Shown here: positions 1 to 7,500 of the stretch, one piece after another
How positions within the stretch are numbered: position 1 is the first letter of the stretch
Layout: every line of letters begins with the position of its first letter
Virus record (IMG/VR): IMGVR_UViG_3300020465_000042
Location: 1-39,090 of that record
Length of the DNA: 39,090 nucleotides
Reading direction: 5' to 3' (one strand)
Source of the DNA: a virus
Program-made: the position numbers and the translations under genes
Notes under the pieces: generated by a model
Told to the model about the DNA's origin: nothing
Database searches by the model: none
Seen by the model: only the letters and a program-made list of their open reading frames with translations

Positions 1-257
1 ATAGAACCTAAACATAAAGCAATATCTACCATAGGACCATCATATCCTTCGATAGAACACTTAACATCAGCAGCATCGTTGTATGGATCTATACCCCAAA
101 GGTGATCTATTTTGCCTTTGAATTTATTAAATCCACACCCAACATCTAATACCCTAGTAGGTTTTTTAGCATTAACATAATCGACCAACTGATAGCCAGA
201 ATACTTAAGAGATTTAAAATCTTGGTCTTGCCAAACTCCATTAAAATACGAATCCAT
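1..257 (-). CDS. Class I SAM-dependent methyltransferase, N-terminal part (cut by window edge)
   Basis: This reading frame starts at ATG 257-255 and runs off the window at position 1, so about 85 residues are visible. Residues about 33-40 read VLDVGCGF, the glycine-rich motif I that binds S-adenosylmethionine in Rossmann-fold methyltransferases. A GIDPYN stretch follows, where the acidic residue that contacts the ribose is usually found, and then DIALCLGS, consistent with motif II/III. The start codon overlaps the stop of the upstream sulfotransferase by one base (TAATG), which suggests translational coupling and a shared transcript. The acceptor cannot be deduced. Because it follows four sulfotransferase-like genes, a sugar or small-molecule O-methyltransferase is a reasonable inference, and nothing visible favours a DNA methyltransferase. 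The fold call is fairly safe; the substrate is unknown. Confidence 0.75.
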   Translation of the reverse strand, partial: MDSYFNGVWQDQDFKSLKYSGYQLVDYVNAKKPTRVLDVGCGFNKFKGKIDHLWGIDPYNDAADVKCSIEGYDGPMVDIALCLGS

Positions 258-1456
258 TAGGTGTGCCACTTATTATTGTTTAACATATCTACAGCTTCAT
301 CAGACGTAGGTATGCATCCTGGATCAATTCTCATGATCTCTTCAAGTGCTTTTGAAGTTTCTTCTTCAGTCATTTCATTTAACTTAGGAACTTTAACTGT
401 GTCCATAGTCATCCATGATTCAGGTATAGAACCAAACACACGTTCCCACTCAGTATATGCCTCATCCATTATACATCTAGCTACTTGTTGTTGCTGATGG
501 CTTAGATCTACTTGGTCACTCATCCACTGGTCTGACAGATTTGGAAGTTTAGGTGCTCTAGATCCCATCTCAGGAACGTAAACATTTGGAAACATATCAT
601 CTATCTTATATCCTATAAAATCTGATAGTTTCTCCATTGCTTCTTTACCACCCCATTTGTCACCATTACGTTCCCATAGTTCTTCCATCACTGTCATATG
701 GACATTCTCTTCACCAAACGCTTCACACCATCTCCTATAACCTTCTGTATATAAAGTTATAACATCCATCTCATGACCACATAAATGTGTATTCTTACCC
801 AATAAACATTGCCAATATAAATGCCAAGGATCCTGACATCCACCACGTTTCTTTCTTTGGAACCATCTAAATTGATTCTTAGACCATGCCCTTCTAACAG
901 GATCCCTACATGTTATAATTATCTTAACATTAAAAATTTCCCTTACTTGATCTGCAAAGAGTTTTACAAAGTCTTCTGGTAAGTAAATGTTATTAACTGT
1001 AAAGTCTGATACTGCGTGGTATTCCCCATTTTCAACTACATTCTCATGATGAAGTTTATAATAATTAATATATTTTTGAAATGTATGTGGTTGTGAGAAG
1101 AATTTATCAGTATATTCTCTAGTCCAATGCTCATTAGCACCTGATGTATACATCACCTGTGATGGTCTATCTCTTAAACCAAACTCCATAAATTTTTCAT
1201 TATCTGGATCATCACGGAAGGTCTCATGCATTACCCTACGAAATGTTACCTTCTTCTTATCTAAAGTGTAATAATCTTTAATATTATAATGAAATATGTG
1301 CTCTAGATATTTGTTTTCTTTTAAATGCCCACAATGACAATATCTATTCCAATCTCCTAAAGTGTAATACAGTGGACTTGTACCACTCCAACCTGTCCCA
1401 ATACACATGAACAATGTTGGTTTATTTTTCAGATTGATTTTGTACTTGGTTCCCAT
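257..1456 (-). CDS. Sulfotransferase-family protein, copy A
   Basis: A 399-aa protein with the two PAPS-binding signatures of sulfotransferases. The 5'-phosphosulfate loop is GTGWSGTSPLYYTL at about residues 20-33. The 3'-phosphate signature is RDPVRRAWS at about 184-192, with Arg184 and Ser192 in the usual R-x7-S spacing. The expected reaction is transfer of sulfate from PAPS to a hydroxyl or amine of an unknown acceptor, probably a glycan or metabolite in the cytoplasm; no signal peptide or membrane segment is visible. It is closely related to the next gene upstream (1465-2691), sharing nearly identical blocks such as GDWNRYCHCG and NGDKWGGKEAMEKLSDFI. It lies 8 bases downstream of that paralogue and overlaps the methyltransferase start by one base. 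The C-terminal ~40 residues are acidic and differ from the paralogue. The fold is confident; the acceptor is not known. Confidence 0.8.
   Translation of the reverse strand: MGTKYKINLKNKPTLFMCIGTGWSGTSPLYYTLGDWNRYCHCGHLKENKYLEHIFHYNIKDYYTLDKKKVTFRRVMHETFRDDPDNEKFMEFGLRDRPSQVMYTSGANEHWTREYTDKFFSQPHTFQKYINYYKLHHENVVENGEYHAVSDFTVNNIYLPEDFVKLFADQVREIFNVKIIITCRDPVRRAWSKNQFRWFQRKKRGGCQDPWHLYWQCLLGKNTHLCGHEMDVITLYTEGYRRWCEAFGEENVHMTVMEELWERNGDKWGGKEAMEKLSDFIGYKIDDMFPNVYVPEMGSRAPKLPNLSDQWMSDQVDLSHQQQQVARCIMDEAYTEWERVFGSIPESWMTMDTVKVPKLNEMTEEETSKALEEIMRIDPGCIPTSDEAVDMLNNNKWHT
633..681 (-). repeat. 49-bp exact repeat shared by sulfotransferase copies A and B (first copy)
   Basis: The segment 633-681 is identical to 1877-1925, and 1329-1382 is identical to 2573-2626 over 54 bases. 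These lie at corresponding places of two paralogous genes whose other parts have diverged strongly, so they mark recent duplication or gene conversion. Confidence 0.85.
1329..1382 (-). repeat. 54-bp exact repeat shared by sulfotransferase copies A and B (first copy)
   Basis: This is identical to 2573-2626. It codes the SPLYYTLGDWNRYCHCG segment right after the PAPS-binding loop. Confidence 0.85.
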
Positions 1457-1464
1457 AATTTAAT

Positions 1465-2691
1465 TCATACTGATGGTTTACTTAGATATAATGAAGATAT
1501 AGTGTCTCCATTTCCTTTTTTTTCTAACCACTTTATACCCTTCTCTGATGTGGGTTTACAAAGGGGATCAAACTCCATTACTTCCATAAGTGTTGTCAAT
1601 TGTTGTTCTTGATCTGATGTATTTAACTTAGGAACTTTAACTTTGTCTAAAGTCATCCATTCTTTAGGTATGGAACCAAACACACGTTCCCACTCAGTAT
1701 ATGCTTTATCCATTAAACGTCTTGCTACTTGCTCCTGTTCGTAAGTTAAATCTACTTGATCACTCATCCATTGATCTGATAGATATTCAAGTTTAGGTGC
1801 TTTAGATTTCATATCAGGAACATATACATTAGGAAACATATCAGTTATTTTATAATTTATAAAGTCTGACAGTTTTTCCATTGCTTCTTTACCACCCCAT
1901 TTGTCACCATTACGTTCCCATAGTTGTTCCATAACCGTTACGTGGACATTCTCTTTACCAAATGCCTCAGACCATCTCCTATAACCTTCTGTATATAAAG
2001 TTATAAAATCTATATCCTCATAATTATAACTTATATCATTAGCCAATAAAGACTGCCAATATAAATGCCAAGGATCTTGACATTGAAACTTTTTTCCTCT
2101 TTGGAACCATCTAAATTGATTTTGAGACCATGACCTTCTGACAGGATCCCTACAAGTTATAATTATTTTAACATCAAAATGATTTCTTATTTCATTTGCA
2201 AACTCCTTTACGAATTTTTCTGGAAAGTAAATATTTTGAACTGTAAAGTCTGATACTGCATGATATTTACCATTCCCAACTATTCTATTCCAAAGTTTCT
2301 TATAGTAATCAATAAATTTTTCAAATGTATGTGGTTGTGCTAAAAAATCACTAAGATAATCTTTACTCCATTTTCTATTAACTTTCGATTTAAAGGTTAC
2401 TTGTTTGGGTCTAGTCCTCAATCCAAACTCTTTAAATTGTTCATCTTCTACCTCATCACGCAAGGATGCATGCAGCACTCTACGAAAAGATACTTTTTTC
2501 CTGTCTAACAGGAAAAATTCTTTGTTGTTATAAAGATGTATATGTTCCAGATATTTGTTTTCTTTTGCAATTCCACAATGACAATATCTATTCCAATCTC
2601 CTAAAGTGTAATACAGTGGACTTGTAGCACTCCATCCTGTACCTATACACATTAACAATATTGGTTTCTTTTCGACATACTTAGATCCCAT
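1465..2691 (-). CDS. Sulfotransferase-family protein, copy B
   Basis: A 408-aa paralogue of the gene at 257-1456. The P-loop-like 5'-PSB is GTGWSATSPLYYTL at about residues 17-30. The 3'-PB is RDPVRRSWS with Arg181 and Ser189. Both cofactor-contacting motifs are intact, so it is probably an active PAPS-dependent sulfotransferase. The region between the motifs (about 45-170) has diverged most from copy A, which suggests a different acceptor or relaxed constraint, while the C-terminal core stays nearly identical. The ATG overlaps the end of the preceding gene by 11 bases, which implies coupled translation. No transmembrane segment or export signal is visible. Confidence 0.8.
   Translation of the reverse strand: MGSKYVEKKPILLMCIGTGWSATSPLYYTLGDWNRYCHCGIAKENKYLEHIHLYNNKEFFLLDRKKVSFRRVLHASLRDEVEDEQFKEFGLRTRPKQVTFKSKVNRKWSKDYLSDFLAQPHTFEKFIDYYKKLWNRIVGNGKYHAVSDFTVQNIYFPEKFVKEFANEIRNHFDVKIIITCRDPVRRSWSQNQFRWFQRGKKFQCQDPWHLYWQSLLANDISYNYEDIDFITLYTEGYRRWSEAFGKENVHVTVMEQLWERNGDKWGGKEAMEKLSDFINYKITDMFPNVYVPDMKSKAPKLEYLSDQWMSDQVDLTYEQEQVARRLMDKAYTEWERVFGSIPKEWMTLDKVKVPKLNTSDQEQQLTTLMEVMEFDPLCKPTSEKGIKWLEKKGNGDTISSLYLSKPSV
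1877..1925 (-). repeat. 49-bp exact repeat, second copy
   Basis: This is the partner of 633-681. It encodes the NGDKWGGKEAMEK region of copy B, with the same codons as in copy A. Confidence 0.85.
2573..2626 (-). repeat. 54-bp exact repeat, second copy
   Basis: This is the partner of 1329-1382, in the N-terminal part of copy B. Confidence 0.85.
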
Positions 2692-3460
2692 AACCTATTT
2701 CATCCTCACAATTAATAAATGCAATAGCAGTATCCCAACTGGGGGATCTGGTATAGATTGAATAATCTACACAGTAGTTTCTTATATATGCAGTGTATTC
2801 AAACTCACCATTCTTATCCCACACAAACCCCATCTTACCTAAAGTAAACCTAGTAGGAGATATAATAACTGAGTTCTTTGTACGTCTTACAAACGCTCTT
2901 AACTGTACATTATGTCTATGATTTATCTCTTTAAAGTTATCTTCATTCTCCTTACAGTGATTACCTACACCAGCAGACTCGCCAGGATCGTCCTTAACCA
3001 TCCAAGCAGTATATCTAGGGTAATCCTTATCAAACGTCATAGAGGTCAGCCAACGGTCATCACAGAGGTCTCTATCCCTTAGTACACATATGTACTTATT
3101 ATTGGGAAAATGTTTAAACAACCAACGTATATTATGTTCCTCACAGAACCAATGACACTTGATCATATAGTTATCTTTATCATTGATATCCTCATACGGT
3201 TTAATACACTCTTGTATGAACTCTTCCTTAGTATAGTTCTCAGGTATATCATCAAACTTCTCACCATATGTCATACCAGGTCCTATGAAATGACCTTTGT
3301 GTTCAATGTAATATCTTCCTTCATGCTTCATACAACGGTCTTCGTTGTAGTCTGACATACTAAATTTAAAGTTACTACAACACCTTAACAAAGAGTCTAT
3401 CTTTGCCCATCCTGATCCTGGTATACCAAGAAAGAATACTAATTGCTCATCTCTTACCAT
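2681..3460 (-). CDS. Divergent sulfotransferase-like P-loop protein, copy C
   Basis: A 259-aa protein. It begins with a beta strand and a glycine-rich loop, FFLGIPGSGWAKIDSLL at about residues 9-25, in the place and pattern of a sulfotransferase 5'-PSB loop. A later strand, KYICVLRDRDLCDDRW, lies where the 3'-PB helix would begin, but the canonical R-x7-S spacing is missing. It is clearly paralogous to the neighbour at 3454-4212: both share YTK-EFI-EC-KP, FPNNK-ICVLR and the pattern MTF-x-x-x-YP-x-Y-x-AWM. It is much shorter than copies A and B. The first codon lies 7 bases inside the upstream gene. I infer a PAPS-binding or related P-loop transferase; kinase-like or non-catalytic roles cannot be ruled out. 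Confidence 0.6.
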   Translation of the reverse strand: MVRDEQLVFFLGIPGSGWAKIDSLLRCCSNFKFSMSDYNEDRCMKHEGRYYIEHKGHFIGPGMTYGEKFDDIPENYTKEEFIQECIKPYEDINDKDNYMIKCHWFCEEHNIRWLFKHFPNNKYICVLRDRDLCDDRWLTSMTFDKDYPRYTAWMVKDDPGESAGVGNHCKENEDNFKEINHRHNVQLRAFVRRTKNSVIISPTRFTLGKMGFVWDKNGEFEYTAYIRNYCVDYSIYTRSPSWDTAIAFINCEDEIGYGI

Positions 3461-4212
3461 AAGTCGTTACAGTTGTACAATACAAAAGGTGAATCGTAAT
3501 GTGGATAATCACATTTATAAAACTGGTGTATTAGCATCAGTTTATTATATTCTTCTATGCCTTCTCTATCCCAAGAATAGTCTAGATCATTTAAGAATCT
3601 TCTATTGGGATTTATTACATATACCCTACTATCATTTTCCAATACCCATTGCCTTAACATCTTATCATGTCTTTGTATCAAAGACCATAGTTTCTTTTTA
3701 TGTGATGGGTGGTCATCATCATGCCTATGCTCCCATTCCATCCATGCTTTGTACTGGGGATAGTTACCAGTAAAGGTCATACCAGAATACCAACCTTCTA
3801 AACTTAACTGCCTTTCTCTAAGAACACATATAATCTTATTGTTAGGGAAGTTCTCTGTTAACCAGTTAAGGTTATGAGTCTCAGCAAAGAAATGAGATCT
3901 GATAAGATAGTTCCTATCATCATGTTCTTGAAATGGTTTTAAACATTCCTCTATAAACTCTTGCTTAGTATAGTTCTTACCAATATCATCAAACCCATCA
4001 CCAAACTCCATCATAGGATCCCAGTAAGCACCCTTATGATGTATTATTTCAGGTACTCCATTCTTACCACATTCCTGTCTTTCTATAGACCTGTCAGTAT
4101 TATTAAGATTTAATTTTTTACAGCAAGATAGTAGCAGTGATAGTTTTGACCAACCACTACCAGGTATTGCTACGTAAAATATTAATTGTTCTTCTTTAAA
4201 ATGTTCCAGCAT
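3454..4212 (-). CDS. Divergent sulfotransferase-like P-loop protein, copy D
   Basis: The protein is 252 aa from ATG 4212. The frame is open to a GTG at 4224, but the ATG start gives MLEHFKEEQLIF, which lines up with MVRDEQLVF in the paralogue at 2681-3460, so I prefer it. A glycine-rich loop, YVAIPGSGWSKLSLLLS, lies near the N-terminus and resembles the PAPS-binding loop of sulfotransferases. Near the middle is IICVLRERQLSLEGW, at the position of the 3'-phosphate signature but without clean R-x7-S spacing. The start overlaps the end of the 109-aa gene by 17 bases, so it is probably translated as part of the same operon. Function is inferred from fold resemblance and from two bona fide sulfotransferase genes downstream. 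Confidence 0.6.
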   Translation of the reverse strand: MLEHFKEEQLIFYVAIPGSGWSKLSLLLSCCKKLNLNNTDRSIERQECGKNGVPEIIHHKGAYWDPMMEFGDGFDDIGKNYTKQEFIEECLKPFQEHDDRNYLIRSHFFAETHNLNWLTENFPNNKIICVLRERQLSLEGWYSGMTFTGNYPQYKAWMEWEHRHDDDHPSHKKKLWSLIQRHDKMLRQWVLENDSRVYVINPNRRFLNDLDYSWDREGIEEYNKLMLIHQFYKCDYPHYDSPFVLYNCNDLW

Positions 4213-4525
4213 CAGCAGCAGCACTCTTTGCAGCAGGTTTTTGATTCCTTAACGTCCTACTTTTAGGTGCTTTCTTTGCCTTAGATGCAGGTACTGCCTT
4301 TACCTTTGGTGGTTCAGGTGTAGGTTCAGGTTCTGGTTGTATAATAGGACTCCTACTTACTGGTGCTGGTGGAGGTGCTGATTGTAATTGAGTTATTGCT
4401 TCTCCCATCTGCTGTATCTGAGTATTCAACACCATTATCTTTGCTTCATATGCAATAGACTGTGCTTGTGAATCACTCAAACGTTTCTGATATACGTTTA
4501 ATAATGCTTGTACTTCTGGATCCAT
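4196..4525 (-). CDS. Small coiled-coil protein with Pro-rich and Lys/Ala-rich tail
   Basis: A 109-aa protein in three parts. Residues 1-48 are predicted helical and heptad-like (MDPEVQALLNVYQKRLSDSQ, later IQQMGEAITQLQ). Residues about 49-72 are rich in proline and glutamate (PPPAP, PEPEPTPEPP). The C-terminal third is basic and Ala/Lys-rich and ends in DAGTF. That ending resembles the ends of the tail fibre (DGGSF) and of the 124-aa protein (DGGEW). Short proteins of this layout are found in cyanophage tail regions without assigned function. The ATG sits directly after the T-tract of the terminator that follows the tail-fibre gene, leaving no room for a separate promoter or an unobstructed ribosome site. 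A structural or adaptor role is a guess. Confidence 0.7.
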   Translation of the reverse strand: MDPEVQALLNVYQKRLSDSQAQSIAYEAKIMVLNTQIQQMGEAITQLQSAPPPAPVSRSPIIQPEPEPTPEPPKVKAVPASKAKKAPKSRTLRNQKPAAKSAAADAGTF

Positions 4526-4528
4526 AAT

Positions 4529-4554
4529 AAAAAAGGGGACTGTGTAGTCCCCTT
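4529..4554 (-). terminator. Intrinsic terminator after the tail-fibre gene
   Basis: On the minus strand, AAGGGGACT (4554-4546) pairs perfectly with AGTCCCCTT (4541-4533) around a 4-base loop (ACAC). A run of T follows (4534-4529, then ATTAT). It lies 27 bases after the tail-fibre stop, so it closes the fibre transcript. The next gene's ATG (4525) begins right after it, so downstream genes need read-through, or the hairpin also controls translation. Confidence 0.85.
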
Positions 4555-4580
4555 ATATATGTGAATTTTATGAGCGTCTT

Positions 4581-7500
4581 TTAGAACGATCCACCGTCAA
4601 TGGTTATGTTCTCAAGTGATCGTGTAGTACCGCTACAGGAGATAACCTGTGAAGCACCAGCACAGTCATTTAAGTATAGAGAACCAACTTCTAGACCAGC
4701 GTAACTTATGGAACTCATGACTCCAGATGTCTCAGTGACTTCATCACCGAACACAAAGCGTCCAGCAGAGTCATCCCAGAACATCGCTGCTTTCTTAGCA
4801 GATCCGTCATAGTAGTTCATCACAATACCAACGTCCTTGTTAGTATCGTTACTTAAAGCACCACCGTCAACAACTTGAAGTTCAAGTAACACGTCCTCAA
4901 TGGTTGTGTTAGTTGTATTAATCTGAGTTGTTGTACCGTCAACTGTGAGGTTACCAGAGACATTCAGGTTAGTTGCATTTAGAGTACCACCTGAGTATGT
5001 TAAGGTGTTATTGTCCTCAACAGCACCGTTTGATCCAGCGAGAAGAACACGACCCTCAGTCAAGTCAGAGACTGTTAGAGAACCGATAGTTGTTTCACCA
5101 CCAGTGATGTTAGCACCACCGTTAATATCAAGAGCACCACCTACAGTTAAACCAGCACCTACATTAACCGTTGTAGAGTTAAGGTAAGCAATTGTAGAAT
5201 CGCCTGTGTCTGTGATAGATCCAGTTACGTCACCAGTTAGGTTACCAGTTACGTTACCTGTAACATCACCAGTCACGTCTCCAGTTACGTCACCAGTAAG
5301 ATCACCAGTCACGTCTCCAGTTACGTCACCAGTTAAGTTACCCGTTACGTTACCAGTTACAGCACCAGTTACGTTACCCGTGTGTGTTCCAGTTGTGTCA
5401 CCAGTTAGATCACCAGTGAAGTTTGTTGCAGTTACAGCAACACCAGTCAAGTTACCACTGAATCCTGTTGCGGTAGCGATTCCAGTAACAATTAAGTCTC
5501 CGCTAGTCTTTAAAGAATGAACAGAGAATATATCTCCGATTTCTTTAAATGATACGATTTCAACTTCATCACCAGCATTTGATCCAGAATCAAGAACAAC
5601 TGTTGCTCCATCCTGTGCTGTAAAGTCAGTACCTGCGACTAGGCGAACACCGTTTAAGTAAACATCAACGAATCCGTCTGTGTATCCAGCACCGAACGTA
5701 AATGTTGTTTGGTTCTGTACAGCAGTTATTGTCTGGTTTGTTGTGTAAGTCGATGCAGCAACACCACTAATGGTGATAGTTGCCATCTCGTCTTCAACCT
5801 TAAACTCTTCAAGTCCAGTACCGTTGAACTTAAATGCAGTAACAATACCAGCGTGAGTAGCAGAAGAAACACCAACTAAAGGAATTAATCCACCGTTGAC
5901 TTTCTTAACACTTGCTGCTCTAAAGTCAGAAGCAGTAACAATTCCTGTAACGTTAATTGTGTTAGCAGAAACCTGACCAAGTGATGATATACCAGATACG
6001 TCTAACTGTTCAGCATCAACACTCTGGGATGTTGTCATTCCAGATACGTTAATGGCACTGAAGTTAGCACCCTGTCCACCGCCTAATACGTAGTCTTTAA
6101 CACGTGCAACTGTGGTCTTTCTGTTAGTACCACCAGCACCGTCATCAATTAGTAGTAAGTCAGCATCAACGATGTCAGCACCGATATCGGTAGCACCGTC
6201 AATATTAACAGAAGCAACATCAACAACAACTGAAGATGAAAGTGCAGTAGCACTTAAAACTTCTGTATTGTCTATCTTAAGAACTTTACCTGACTGAATG
6301 TCAATGTTCTCAGATGATGTGAAGTTATCGCCTGATGATGAATATTGCCATGTCTTATTTCCGTCACCCGATTGAACTGTAATACCACCACCGTTAGCAG
6401 CAGCATCATTAGCAGCACCATCAGCAAGCATTACGTTGAGGTCATCAACAGTAACTGATGTTGAGTTAACGATTGTTTGTGTACCGTCAACCTGTAAATC
6501 ACCCTTAATTATAACTCTACCTGTGTTATCACCTACTCCAGCAGGGTCAAGGAAGAATGTTGCAGGACCTGTGATACTGTCTGATGTAACAATCAGAGCA
6601 GAACCAGAAGCACCAGTAGCGAACTGATTACCTGAAACATTACCAGAGAATGTACCAGTTGAACCAGCAACTGTTCCTCCAGAAATTGAACCAGTTACGT
6701 CTCCAGTGAGGTCTCCAGTTACATCACCCGTTACGTCTCCAGTTACATTACCAGTCACGTCACCAGTAAGATCACCAGTCACGTCTCCAGTTACGTCACC
6801 AGTAAGGTCTCCAGTTACGTTACCAACAACTCCACCATTTGCTGTAATAGCACCTGTGAAGGTTGAAGCTTCAGCAACGGTTAATCCGTCTAAGGTAGTA
6901 GCACCATCTACATCTAACGCACCAGTTATAGATACGTCTGAACTAGCAGTTAAATCTCCACTTAATGTTTGAGCACCAGTAACAGCAAGAGTCGAACCAT
7001 CAAAGGTTAGATTTCCACTGTCTTCAAGAGAACCACCTGTACCAGCAAGAACAACACGGTTGTCTGTTAAATCTTGAACAGTTGCAGAAGCAGCAGTTAG
7101 TTCTCCACCAGAAACAGTAGCACCACCGTTAGCATTAACTGCTCCAGTGAATGTACTAATTCCAGATACTTTAAGTTGTGTTGCATCAACATAAGCAACA
7201 GTACTGATACCACTTACATTAATTGCTGTGAAAGTAGCACCGTCTCCACCACCTAGGACATAATCCTTAATTGTAGAAGCAGTAACTTTATTGTTAGTAC
7301 CACCAGCACCGTCATCTATTAAGAAGAGGTCAACATCAGCAACTTCTGATGTTTCTGTACCGCCATCTAGGTCGATAGCAGCAAGTGGTAATGTATTAGT
7401 ATCAGCACCAGCAAGAGAACCAGTTATATCACCAGTTACGTCACCAGTTAAGTCTCCAGTAATTCCACCTGATACAGTCAAGTTTCCAAGAGTACCAACG

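Noticed and set aside
4213-4224. Extended GTG start giving MLLLM at the front of sulfotransferase-like copy D
   Set aside because: Alignment with copy C and the ATG at 4212 favour the shorter start; the extra codons arise from a CTG run inside the overlapping 109-aa gene.
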